This document shows positions 28,860-38,168 of a stretch of 64,000 nt of DNA, piece by piece (position 1 is the first letter of the stretch; every line of letters begins with the position of its first letter). Under the pieces are notes generated by a model. It was not told the origin of the DNA. It saw nothing but the letters and a program-made list of their open reading frames with translations, and made no database searches. The stretch covers positions 22,772-86,771 of the forward strand of contig CAMDMZ010000019.1 of NCBI GenBank assembly GCA_945902805.1. Direction: 5' to 3'. The stretch is from Propionivibrio dicarboxylicus (GTDB taxonomy: Bacteria; Pseudomonadota; Gammaproteobacteria; Burkholderiales; Rhodocyclaceae). The translations under genes were made by a program, and so were the position numbers.

Positions 28860-30545
28860 TTAGCTTTTCGCCGTATCGCGCAACTCGCGGCGCAACACTT
28901 TGCCGATCGGCGTTTTCGGCAGGACATCGCGAAACTCGACAATGCGCGGGTGCTTGTAGCCGGTGAGGTTCTGCTTGCAATACTCGATCACGGCCTCTTT
29001 GGTCAGCGTCGGATCTTTCCGCACAATCACCATCTTCACCGCTTCGCCGGACTTGGCATCCGACACACCGACCACCGCGCATTCGAGCACACCGGGATGC
29101 GCCGCCATGACACTCTCGACCTCGTTCGGATAGACATTGAAACCGGAGACGAGAATCATGTCCTTCTTGCGATCGGTCAGCGTCACGCGACCTTGCGCAT
29201 CCATGAAGCCGACGTCGCCGGTCTTGAGCCAACCATCCTGCATCACCTTGGCCGTTTCTTCCGCATTGTTCCAATAGCCCTTCATGACCTGTGGGCCGCG
29301 AATGCAGATTTCGCCGCTGTGCGGCTCGATCTCGCCACTTCCCGGCCACACCGACAACTCGTTAAAGGCATCATCGCGAATCGAAATCTCGGTCGATGGC
29401 ACCGGCAGGCCGATGGTGCCGTCCCACGGCGTATTCACCGGCATGCCGCAGACGCCCGGCGAGGTCTCGGTGAGACCGTAGGCTTCGGTCAGATATTGTC
29501 CGGTAACCTTTTGCCAGCGTTCTGCGACCGGCTTTTGCACCGCAGCGCCGCCCCCGACGACCACTTTCAGGGCCGAAAAATCAAGCTGATCGAAGCCAGG
29601 CGTATGCAGCAAACCGTTGAACAAGGTGTTGACCCCGGTCATCACGGTGAACTTCCATTGCCGCAACTCTTTGACCAGCGCCGGCAAGTCGCGCGGATTG
29701 GTGATCAAGACCGTCAGGCCACCCCACTTCATGAACGAGAGCGTCGAGGTCAGGCAAAAGATGTGATACATCGGCAGCGGTGCAATCACGATTTCAGCCC
29801 CTTCCTCGAAGCGGCCCGAGACCCAGACCCCCGTTTGTTCGAGATTGGCCAGGATGTTACGGTGGGTCAGCATCGCCCCTTTGGCGATGCCGGTCGTACC
29901 CCCCGTGTATTGCAGGAAAGCGATATCGTCGCCTTTGAGTGCCACCGGATTCAGGCGTGCGCCCATGCCACGCGCCAGCGCCGAACGGAAGCTCACCGCG
30001 CCGGGAATATGCCACGGCGGCACCATCTTCTTGACATGCTTGATCAGGAAATTCACCAGCCAGCGCTTGGGCAGCGGCAACATGTCGCCGATCTGCGTCG
30101 TGATCACGTGCGCGACCTGGGTTTTGGCCAGCGCCGGCTGCAAGGAATGGGCGAAGTTTTCGACGATGACGATTGCCTTGGCACCGGAATCGGCGAGCTG
30201 CAGTTCCAGTTCGCGCGGCGTATAGAGCGGATTGACGTTAACCACGATCATGCCGGCGCGCAGGATGCCGAACAGCGCCACGGGATACTGCAACAGGTTA
30301 GGCGCCATGATGGCCACCCGATCGCCCGTTTTCATGCCGGGCAAGGCTTGCAAATAGGCGGCGAACGCATGCGTCAGCTGATCCAGTTCGGCGTAAGAAA
30401 TCGTATGCCCGAGGTTGTGAAAAGCCGGTCGCGCACCAAATTTGCCGAACATGGCGTCGAACAGCGCTGTCAGCGAAGCGAACTGGTCCGGATTGATGTC
30501 CTCCGGCATGCCGGGCGGGTAGTTCTTAAGCCAGATCTTGTTCAG
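28860..30545 (-). CDS. fadD: Long-chain fatty-acid-CoA ligase (FadD-like); CTG start proposed (ORF track starts at ATG 30509)
   Basis: AMP-binding motif QYTGGTTGIAKGAMLTHRN; extending upstream gives (L/M)NKIWLKNYPPGMPEDI preceded by AAGGAG. Confidence 0.82.
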   Translation of the reverse strand: MNKIWLKNYPPGMPEDINPDQFASLTALFDAMFGKFGARPAFHNLGHTISYAELDQLTHAFAAYLQALPGMKTGDRVAIMAPNLLQYPVALFGILRAGMIVVNVNPLYTPRELELQLADSGAKAIVIVENFAHSLQPALAKTQVAHVITTQIGDMLPLPKRWLVNFLIKHVKKMVPPWHIPGAVSFRSALARGMGARLNPVALKGDDIAFLQYTGGTTGIAKGAMLTHRNILANLEQTGVWVSGRFEEGAEIVIAPLPMYHIFCLTSTLSFMKWGGLTVLITNPRDLPALVKELRQWKFTVMTGVNTLFNGLLHTPGFDQLDFSALKVVVGGGAAVQKPVAERWQKVTGQYLTEAYGLTETSPGVCGMPVNTPWDGTIGLPVPSTEISIRDDAFNELSVWPGSGEIEPHSGEICIRGPQVMKGYWNNAEETAKVMQDGWLKTGDVGFMDAQGRVTLTDRKKDMILVSGFNVYPNEVESVMAAHPGVLECAVVGVSDAKSGEAVKMVIVRKDPTLTKEAVIEYCKQNLTGYKHPRIVEFRDVLPKTPIGKVLRRELRDTAKS

Positions 30546-30585
30546 GGGAATCTCCTTGGGCAGGCAGGTTGTTCAGCGGCAATGT

Positions 30586-33330
30586 TCAGGAGGCAGTATC
30601 CAGCAATTCGAGCAAACGATCGAAGCGATAACTATCGACCAGATCAAGAATCTGGTGGCTGAGATCGGCGTGCGTCAGCGCCAGCTCGGCCGCAATCCCG
30701 CGAATGGTTTCCGCATCGAGCGCGGTGGCCGCTTCGCGCAGTTGATGAAAAGTCGGTGCTGGCAGGACGGCGAAGCTGACCAGATTTCCCGTCGCCGCCA
30801 GAATTGGTTCCTCGCGCTCGAAGCGCACCCCGAGATAACGTTCCATCATCTCAAATAGACGGTTTTCTTCCAGAGGCTTGGTCAGCACATCGTCGCAACC
30901 GGCGTCCAGAATTTCCTGCTTTTCCTCTTCAAAGGCCGAGGCGGTAAAGGCCACGATAGGCACGCGTCCGCCTTCCGTCATGGCACGAATGGCGCGAGTC
31001 GCCTCCATGCCGTCCATCACCGGCATACGCATATCCATCCAGATGAAATGCGGTTGCCACTTCTGGAATTGGTCAATCGCAACGCGCCCATCACCAGCAA
31101 CACGGACCTCAAAGCCGACATCCGCCAGGATCATTCTGAGCAGTTCCTGGTTGACCGGCTCGTCTTCGGCGACCAGGACACGATAGATCGGCTGTCCGGC
31201 ACTGAGGCGCTGCACCCGTCCCTGGGCGACCGCTTCCGGCAGTGCGCCGGCCCGCTTCACCGGCAATCGGAGGCGGAACGTGGAACCCTCACCGGGGGTA
31301 CTTTCCGCCGAAAGATCACCACCCAGCAAACGCGCGTATTCGCGGCTGATCGCCAAGCCGAGACCGGTCCCCTCGCCTTGCTGGATACCGGCATCGGTTT
31401 GGTAAAACGGCGCAAAGATGCGTTCGAGCTCACGCCCGGAGATCCCCAGGCCGCTATCGCGCACGGTGATGTCGAGCATGACATCCGCTCTACCTTCATG
31501 GCCGGAACCTGGCGTGATAACCCGTGCGGCGGCGGCAAGCACGATCTCACCTTGACGCGAAAACTTGATGGCATTGGAGAGCAGATTGAGGAGAATCTGC
31601 CGTAGTTTGCTGATGTCGCTTTCAATGTGCGGTGGCAGATCGGCCGCCATTTCGAGGCGCAAGACAAGATTCTTGGCCTGCGCCCGCAGCACCATCGAAT
31701 CAACGATATTGTCCAGCAGATCGGGCAGATCGAGCGCGGTCAAAGATACACTAAGGCGCCCGGCTTCAATTCGCGAAATTTCCAGAATGTCGTTGATCAG
31801 CGCCAGCAAATGCTGGCCGCTGCGATTGATCGTGGCGAGGTTTTTCAGTTCGTCCGCCGGAATACGCGCATCGCGTTCCATGACCTGGGCGAAACCGAGA
31901 ATCGCATTGAGCGGGGTGCGCAACTCGTGCGACATGTTGGCCAGGAATACGCTCTTGGCGCGGTTCGCCTGTTCCGCCACCATCTTGGCCTTCAGCATCG
32001 TGGCTGCGGCTTCCTTTTGCGCCGTAATGTCGCTGACCGTGGCCAGAATGGCCGGCTGACCGGCGTAGTCGAAGCGGGTCAGGTAAATCCCGACATCAAA
32101 CGTGCTGCCGTCCTTCGGCCGCCGCGCTTTCCATTCAAACGACTGGTCATCGCCGCGCGCCGCCGCCTGCCAACGCCCTGCCAGCAGCGCGCTATCAAAC
32201 TCGCGTGCCGAGTAGTCGTGGTCAATCCGGTAGCGCGTAACCTCGTCCGGATTCACGCCAAACAATTCATGCATCTTGCGGTTGGTACGCAGGATGGTGC
32301 CATCGAGCTGGTGCACAATGATCGCGTCATGCACATGATCGAGTGCGCCTTCCACATTGCGCGCCGCCTCGAGTTCTCGCTGGTGACCCTGCATCTGACC
32401 AAACATCAATGTGCCCAAACCAAGCAAGACCACCAGGGCAACGCCGCTCGCCATGGTCAGCGTCAGTCGCCATTCGCTGAAATAATCATCCTGTGCCCGG
32501 CCAGCAAATACCGCGAAGGGATGGCCAGCCACACGTTTGAAGACGTACAAGCGCTCGATCTGATCAACCTGTGCGATAACTTTCATGCTGCCGCTGGTGG
32601 AACCGGCCTCAAGCAAATTGCGCACGGGGTTACCAGGCTTCAATGGCGCGTTCAGGATCTCATTCTTCTCCGGCCAGCGCGCAATCAGGGCGCCATCTTC
32701 GGTCCGCCGCCAAACCACCGTACCTTGTGGTCCGAGTTCGATACTGGAAAACAGCTTGACGAAGTAGGACAGATCCAGCGACGCAAACGCCAGGCCGCGC
32801 ATCTGGCCGTTGGCGTCGGGAATCGCTTTGGCAATGACCAGTGCGGGCTGCTTGGTGACCTTACCGATCAATACCTCCGAGTAGCAGAAAGGCGTGCCCG
32901 GGTTTTGTTTGAGGCAGGTGAAATAGCTGCGATCCGCCACCGAGTGGGACGGGCTACGCGGGCCGGAGCTGTAGAGATATTGCCCCTCGGCATCGTAGAT
33001 GCGATAACTGGCTAACTCGGGGAAGATCCGCGCCTGGGCATCCAGCCGCCGCGTGATTTCGGCAACAAAGCGTTCGCTGTTCTGTTGCAGCAAGGCCTCG
33101 GCCGGCATCGAGGCGATGGTTTCCGTCAAGTCCGATTCCAGGCGGTTCAACGTCGCATCGAGGCGCGCCTCGATGCTGGACACGGTGTTGAGCAAACTGC
33201 CTGCCACCGAGCGCTCGGTTTGCTGGCGACTCTGCCAGAAGAAATAGCCAATCAGGAAAGCGGTGGCCAGCACCGCACTGAGAAATACCAGCAAATACTG
33301 CCGGAGCAGTTGCTTGTGGTCTGTATTCAT
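30586..33330 (-). CDS. Membrane hybrid sensor histidine kinase (Cache-like sensor, PAS, HK, REC)
   Basis: ANMSHELRTPLNAILGFAQVM; REC FIWMDMRMPVMDGMEATRAI; ATGA overlap with upstream gene. Confidence 0.9.
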   Translation of the reverse strand: MNTDHKQLLRQYLLVFLSAVLATAFLIGYFFWQSRQQTERSVAGSLLNTVSSIEARLDATLNRLESDLTETIASMPAEALLQQNSERFVAEITRRLDAQARIFPELASYRIYDAEGQYLYSSGPRSPSHSVADRSYFTCLKQNPGTPFCYSEVLIGKVTKQPALVIAKAIPDANGQMRGLAFASLDLSYFVKLFSSIELGPQGTVVWRRTEDGALIARWPEKNEILNAPLKPGNPVRNLLEAGSTSGSMKVIAQVDQIERLYVFKRVAGHPFAVFAGRAQDDYFSEWRLTLTMASGVALVVLLGLGTLMFGQMQGHQRELEAARNVEGALDHVHDAIIVHQLDGTILRTNRKMHELFGVNPDEVTRYRIDHDYSAREFDSALLAGRWQAAARGDDQSFEWKARRPKDGSTFDVGIYLTRFDYAGQPAILATVSDITAQKEAAATMLKAKMVAEQANRAKSVFLANMSHELRTPLNAILGFAQVMERDARIPADELKNLATINRSGQHLLALINDILEISRIEAGRLSVSLTALDLPDLLDNIVDSMVLRAQAKNLVLRLEMAADLPPHIESDISKLRQILLNLLSNAIKFSRQGEIVLAAAARVITPGSGHEGRADVMLDITVRDSGLGISGRELERIFAPFYQTDAGIQQGEGTGLGLAISREYARLLGGDLSAESTPGEGSTFRLRLPVKRAGALPEAVAQGRVQRLSAGQPIYRVLVAEDEPVNQELLRMILADVGFEVRVAGDGRVAIDQFQKWQPHFIWMDMRMPVMDGMEATRAIRAMTEGGRVPIVAFTASAFEEEKQEILDAGCDDVLTKPLEENRLFEMMERYLGVRFEREEPILAATGNLVSFAVLPAPTFHQLREAATALDAETIRGIAAELALTHADLSHQILDLVDSYRFDRLLELLDTAS
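30747..30771 (+). repeat. VGAGGTA dispersed repeat copy 7 (in hybrid HK gene, antisense)
   Basis: gaaaagtcggtgctggcaggacggc; 2 mismatches; gene strand encodes FAVLPAPTFH. Confidence 0.92.
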
Positions 33331-35315
33331 GAATCGATTCCTGCCTGCGTAGCCGGCGTCGGTAATCCGGTCGGTAGAGCTTCAAGCAGCGCACGCAGTT
33401 GGTCGAATTGGTATTCCTCGACCAGCGCGGCGATGGTGCTTGCTTGCTGTGGGAAATCCGGCTGCAAGCGCTCGACGAGGGCCAAGGTCGCGTCTTTGTC
33501 CAGATCGATGGCCGCGTGAATCAGCTCGGCGCGCACGGCGGCCGGCAGAGCGCTCAGATCGGCGTTTGCATGGTGCTCTTCTGGCGTCGGCAGATTGGCG
33601 TAGTCGTAGCGCAAATGGAGGTATTTGGCGATCATCTCGAATAGTGGCTCGACCTCGACCGGCTTGCGCACGAATTCATTGCAACCGGCGGCAAAAATAT
33701 CGCTGCGATCGCTCTCCATCGCCGACGCGGTCAAGGCGATGATGGGCAGCGTGGCGCCGTTGGCAAGGCTGCGAATGGCGCGTGTGGTCTGGTAACCATC
33801 CATCACCGGCATGCGCATGTCCATCAGGATCAATTGCGGCTGCCAGGTCTGAAACAGGTCGAGCGTCTGATGTCCATCACTGGCAATACGCACCTTGAAA
33901 CCGGCCTGTGTCAGCAGTTGGAAAATCACCTGCTGGTTGTCCGGGTGATCTTCGGCGACCAGAATGCGCGGCGCGGCCTGACCAGCCGACAGCCCCAGCA
34001 CGCGGCCATGAACGGAGGTCTGATGGGCCAAAAAAGTCGGTGCTAGCGGGACGGCGAAACTGAAGGTACTGCCCTGCCCCGGCACACTGCGCACGCTCAA
34101 CTCGCCGCCCATGAGTCGAATGAATTCGTGGCTGATGGTCAAACCGAGGCCGGTTCCTTCACCCGCCGCGATACCGATTTTGGTCTGATAGAAGGGCTGA
34201 AAAATGCTCGCCTGTTCGTTGGCTTCGATGCCGACTCCGGTATCGATCACCTCGAAACGAATCTGGTCCGCCGGCAGCGCCGTGACGCTCAGGCGAATCT
34301 GGCCGTGCTGGGTAAACTTGACGGCGTTGCCCAGCAGATTGATCAAGACCTGACGTAACCGGTGCGCATCGCCCAGCACATACGCCGGCAACTCGCCGTG
34401 ACGCTCGACGCTCAAATCAAGATCCTTGGCCTCGGCACGGACGCGGATCATTTCCTCGACTTCGCTCAACGCCGCCGCCAGATCGAAGGGCACATTCTGC
34501 ACGGCGGTCTGGCCGGCTTCGATGCGTGAGATTTCGAGCACGTCGTTGATCAAGGAAAGCAAATGATCGCCAGCCCGGTTGATGGTGGCGATGTTCTTGC
34601 GCTCATCCTCGGGAATGCGTTCGTCGCGGGTCAAGATCTGGGCGAATCCCAGAATGGCGTTCAAGGGCGTGCGTAACTCGTGCGACATATTGGAAAGAAA
34701 CACGCTTTTGGCCCGGTTGGCGGCTTCGGCATGCACTTTGGCAATGGTCAGGGCAACCGTCCGTTCAGCCACCAGCGATTCAAGATGGTCGCGATAGCTC
34801 GCTAGTTCGATCAGCGCCTGATGCGTGCGCAGCGCCGCAAACACGGAGACGAAAATCTTGTCGGCGGTCAGTTCCGATTTGAGCCGGTAGCCGTCAATGG
34901 CGTAGTCCGTCACCACCTTGCGCTGCGGGGCGTAGCCCGGCTGGCCGGTGACCAGCACAATCTGCACGCTGCGGTTGCCGCGCTCCTGGCGGATATGACG
35001 CACCAGATCGAGCCCGGCCTGTTCGCTTTCCATGACCACATCGAGCAGGATCAACGCGATGTCGGGGTGTGCGTCAAGGCAGGCTTTTGCTTCCGTGGCG
35101 GAGTGCGCATCGATGAGTTGCAAGCGCCGACCCTGCACGTCGACATCCTGCAGGGCCATACGCAGCACGGCATGAATGTCGGGTTCGTCATCCACCAGCA
35201 TGACCTTCCAGACCAAGGCCGGTGTAGCCGGTGTAGCAGATGTGGCCGATTCGACCGCTGCTGGTTCTGAGGCGAACAGGTCGGAAAAGCTATCGGAAGT
35301 CTCAGTTGGGTTCAT
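33327..35315 (-). CDS. REC-histidine kinase-REC hybrid kinase
   Basis: N-terminal REC (VMLVDDEPDIH...LILLDVVME), SNMSHELRTPLNAILGF, C-terminal REC LILMDMRMPVMDGYQT. Confidence 0.9.
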   Translation of the reverse strand: MNPTETSDSFSDLFASEPAAVESATSATPATPALVWKVMLVDDEPDIHAVLRMALQDVDVQGRRLQLIDAHSATEAKACLDAHPDIALILLDVVMESEQAGLDLVRHIRQERGNRSVQIVLVTGQPGYAPQRKVVTDYAIDGYRLKSELTADKIFVSVFAALRTHQALIELASYRDHLESLVAERTVALTIAKVHAEAANRAKSVFLSNMSHELRTPLNAILGFAQILTRDERIPEDERKNIATINRAGDHLLSLINDVLEISRIEAGQTAVQNVPFDLAAALSEVEEMIRVRAEAKDLDLSVERHGELPAYVLGDAHRLRQVLINLLGNAVKFTQHGQIRLSVTALPADQIRFEVIDTGVGIEANEQASIFQPFYQTKIGIAAGEGTGLGLTISHEFIRLMGGELSVRSVPGQGSTFSFAVPLAPTFLAHQTSVHGRVLGLSAGQAAPRILVAEDHPDNQQVIFQLLTQAGFKVRIASDGHQTLDLFQTWQPQLILMDMRMPVMDGYQTTRAIRSLANGATLPIIALTASAMESDRSDIFAAGCNEFVRKPVEVEPLFEMIAKYLHLRYDYANLPTPEEHHANADLSALPAAVRAELIHAAIDLDKDATLALVERLQPDFPQQASTIAALVEEYQFDQLRALLEALPTGLPTPATQAGIDS
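34031..34055 (+). repeat. VGAGGTA dispersed repeat copy 8 (in REC-HK-REC gene, antisense)
   Basis: aaaaagtcggtgctagcgggacggc; 1 mismatch; gene strand encodes FAVPLAPTFL. Confidence 0.93.
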
Positions 35316-37081
35316 AGCGGAATCTCAATCTGGAAGCGCACGCCACTACCGGTAGCGGGCTGGCTCTCACACTGAATCTGGCCACCGAGGCGCTGGGTCA
35401 CCAGGTTATAGACCAGATACATGCCCAGCCCCATGCCATGTTGCATGTCCGTGGTGAAGAAGGGATCGAACACGCGCGCCAGCGTCTCCGGCGTCATGCC
35501 GACTCCGTCATCCTGATAAACGACACGCAGCCACGGTGCTTCTACCTTGACTTGAATCTCGATGGCACCCTGATCGCGGCCCTTGTAACCGTGCTTGAGC
35601 GAGTTGTTGATCAGATTGGTGAAGATGCTCACCCAGTCACCAGGCAGACTGTTGATTTCGAGCGCTGGATCGCACTCGATGCCCAGCACCACATGGCGAC
35701 CGGACAAAGACGTGCCCAGACTATTCACCACGTCATCGAGGCAATCCCTGAGTCGAAATACGCGCCGCACCTGTTCCTGGCCATTCACCGCCACTTGGCG
35801 GAAAGCATCGGTCAGGTGCCCAATCCGTTCAAGGTTGGTGCGGATCAGCGTCGCCGCTTCTTGCGCACGCTGCAGATAGGTGTCGAGATCGGACTGCGTC
35901 ATGCGCCGCGCCGCGAACTGGCCGGCGAGTTGCCGCGACTGATCCTGCAAACTCGACGCGGCAGTCAGGCCCACGCCAAGCGGTGTATTGATTTCGTGCG
36001 CAACCCCGGCGACGACGATGCCGAGCGACGCCATCTTTTCCGCTTCCAGCAAGCGCCGGCGATTGCGCGCGTTTTCGATCGCCAGCCCGCAAATACCGGT
36101 GATGGCCAAGGCCATGTTGAGATAGCGCTCGCGGTACTCGGGAAAGGCCAGGCGATCAACCGCAACGCGACCGAGCACCTCGTCACCATGCCCGATGCGC
36201 AACACAAAACCCTTGCCATCGACCGTCCAGGCATAGTCTTCGTCAAGCTCGCGCATGGTGGCCAGCATGGCCTCGGGAATCGGGTGATCGGCCGTAGCTA
36301 CCGGAATCGGCACGCCGTTTTCCACGCGCAAGTAGTACAAGGCGGCCGGGGCGAAAAGCATGCGGAATAAATCTTCAATGGTCGCCACGGCGGCCGCTTC
36401 GTCTTGCGTCTGAGCCAGCCGCACCAGCATGTCCATAGCGGCGACATGATCGGCCAATTCGCTGGCGTGACGCTGGTTGCGCTCCTTGCCCATCTTTTGC
36501 TCGTACGCTAAACGCCATTCCAGCACCAGTCGGGCCAGCCGCAAACGGGTGTGATCGAGCCCCACCGCGATCCGTCGTATCGGCAATTGGGCCGCCGCCT
36601 GCAAATCGGCGAGATGCGCGTTCGCCTGCGGATCGATACAGGTGTCGAGCAAGACGAGTTCTTTGGCGAAATCCTGAAAAAAATCGCCCGCTTGTTCCGG
36701 CACAAAACCGAGTGCTGCGAGCTTTTCGCGCCAATCCGCCAGCCAGGTCGGCGTCATCAGATAGGCACCGCCGGCGATTGCCTCATTTACCAGTTGCTCG
36801 CCAGCGACCAGATGAAAGCACTGTGCCACGGGCACCAGCCGCGTCAGCGGAAAACCCGCCGGCGGTTCACTTAGGCCCTGCAGACAGGCACGCCCAAGCA
36901 CCACCAACCGTGTACATTCGTCGGGCAATAGGCCACGCAACTCGCCCCAATCAAGCGGCGGACGCCCGCACCGTGCCGGAAAGCCGGCCACCACGACGTC
37001 GTCCCAACCCTCCGCCGTCACGCCAGCACCGACTTCTTGCAGGAAGTTATGGCAACTGAGCAGGCAGAGTTTTGCGGCCAT
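35312..37081 (-). CDS. Sensor histidine kinase with DUF1638-like N-terminal domain
   Basis: C-terminal HK (VVAGVAHEINTPLGVGLTAASSL; MGLGMYLVYNLVTQRLGGQI); N-terminal C-rich region with LVPVAQCFHLVAGEQL...GAYLMTPTWLADW. Confidence 0.8.
   Translation of the reverse strand: MAAKLCLLSCHNFLQEVGAGVTAEGWDDVVVAGFPARCGRPPLDWGELRGLLPDECTRLVVLGRACLQGLSEPPAGFPLTRLVPVAQCFHLVAGEQLVNEAIAGGAYLMTPTWLADWREKLAALGFVPEQAGDFFQDFAKELVLLDTCIDPQANAHLADLQAAAQLPIRRIAVGLDHTRLRLARLVLEWRLAYEQKMGKERNQRHASELADHVAAMDMLVRLAQTQDEAAAVATIEDLFRMLFAPAALYYLRVENGVPIPVATADHPIPEAMLATMRELDEDYAWTVDGKGFVLRIGHGDEVLGRVAVDRLAFPEYRERYLNMALAITGICGLAIENARNRRRLLEAEKMASLGIVVAGVAHEINTPLGVGLTAASSLQDQSRQLAGQFAARRMTQSDLDTYLQRAQEAATLIRTNLERIGHLTDAFRQVAVNGQEQVRRVFRLRDCLDDVVNSLGTSLSGRHVVLGIECDPALEINSLPGDWVSIFTNLINNSLKHGYKGRDQGAIEIQVKVEAPWLRVVYQDDGVGMTPETLARVFDPFFTTDMQHGMGLGMYLVYNLVTQRLGGQIQCESQPATGSGVRFQIEIPL
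37014..37038 (-). repeat. VGAGGTA dispersed repeat copy 9 (in DUF1638-like HK gene, sense)
   Basis: gccgtcacgccagcaccgacttctt; 2 mismatches; encodes LQEVGAGVTAEG. Confidence 0.9.
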
Positions 37082-37094
37082 GATTGGACTTAGT

Positions 37095-38168
37095 TCACGC
37101 CGTATCGGTCCAGCTATCTACCCAATCCAATGGATACCTGCCCCACTTTTCGACCGCGTCGCCAATCGCCAAAAGGACCTCTTCAGGCACCTGCCAGGGG
37201 ATCTCGCCATGATTATCGGCGAGCAGGAAGCCACCGCCACGACCCGCTTGGGCAATCGCACGCTTGACATGCGCTTCAGCGTCCCGAGGTGTCCAGCGCC
37301 GCATTTCGATGCCATTGAGATTGCCTAGCAGACTGACGCGCTTGGCGGCAGCCGCTTTCAACTCACCCAGATCCTCGAGCATGCTGACCCCCACCACGGC
37401 AGTGCCGGTATCGGCGATATCGGCGACGATCGGCAGACACCGCCCGGAAGCCATGTGCGTGGCGGTTGGTCCCTTGATCTGGCCAATCGCGCGCTTCGCC
37501 ACCTGCTGCCCGGTAGTCAGGTATAGCTCGCGCGGAATATTGGTGGTCGATGAGAGTGGATCGAAGTAGCAAATGGCAGTAGCACCCGCCGCCAGTTGCG
37601 CATTGGCCCATTCGACAGTAAAGCCGATATTCAGATCCATCAGGCGCTCGAAACGTGCCGGCTGTTCGTAGATCAGTTCGATATATTTATCGAAGCCCAT
37701 CTGCATCACTGGCAAGGAAAATGGCGAGATGGCAACGGCAATAATGGGCACCGTATCGCCGACCCGCTCCTTCAACTGGCGGATGGTTTCCAGCACGCGC
37801 TGCAAGCAAGGTGACTCCATGACGCGCGGCGCCTGCAGGGTATCTATATCCTCGGGACAGGTGATGACCGGTGGCCCGCACAGCGGCGGACCATCGGGCA
37901 GGAAGAGTGTGCTGCCACCCCAGGCTTCAGTTTCGATCGAGGCATAGAAAAACGGGTAGAGGCAATCGCCACGATATTTCTGCAACAACCGCATCTGCCC
38001 GGCGACGACATTTTCGGCACGCGAGAAATACTCCTCGATCGACAGCCCTAGTTCCTTGGCGCCATGCATGGTGGTCAGCAGGAACAGCGGTACACGGTCA
38101 GGTTCTTGCTGGCCGAGGGTGGTCAGCGTGCGTTGCATGGAGGTCATGCTTGGAGACATGGCGTTCAT
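37095..38168 (-). CDS. Uroporphyrinogen decarboxylase/MtaA-like methyltransferase family protein
   Basis: UroD-fold signatures: DRVPLFLLTT, GATAICYFDPLSSTTNIPREL, SLLGNLNGIEMRRWTP, LADNHGEIPWQVPEE. Confidence 0.8.
   Translation of the reverse strand: MNAMSPSMTSMQRTLTTLGQQEPDRVPLFLLTTMHGAKELGLSIEEYFSRAENVVAGQMRLLQKYRGDCLYPFFYASIETEAWGGSTLFLPDGPPLCGPPVITCPEDIDTLQAPRVMESPCLQRVLETIRQLKERVGDTVPIIAVAISPFSLPVMQMGFDKYIELIYEQPARFERLMDLNIGFTVEWANAQLAAGATAICYFDPLSSTTNIPRELYLTTGQQVAKRAIGQIKGPTATHMASGRCLPIVADIADTGTAVVGVSMLEDLGELKAAAAKRVSLLGNLNGIEMRRWTPRDAEAHVKRAIAQAGRGGGFLLADNHGEIPWQVPEEVLLAIGDAVEKWGRYPLDWVDSWTDTA

Noticed and set aside
28950-30662. 570-aa plus-strand ORF opposite fadD
   Set aside because: Antisense to a clear acyl-CoA ligase; composition (H/R/Q rich) is typical of spurious reverse-strand frames.
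31627-33015. 462-aa plus-strand ORF opposite the hybrid kinase
   Set aside because: Spurious antisense frame; the sense frame has conserved HK and PAS motifs.
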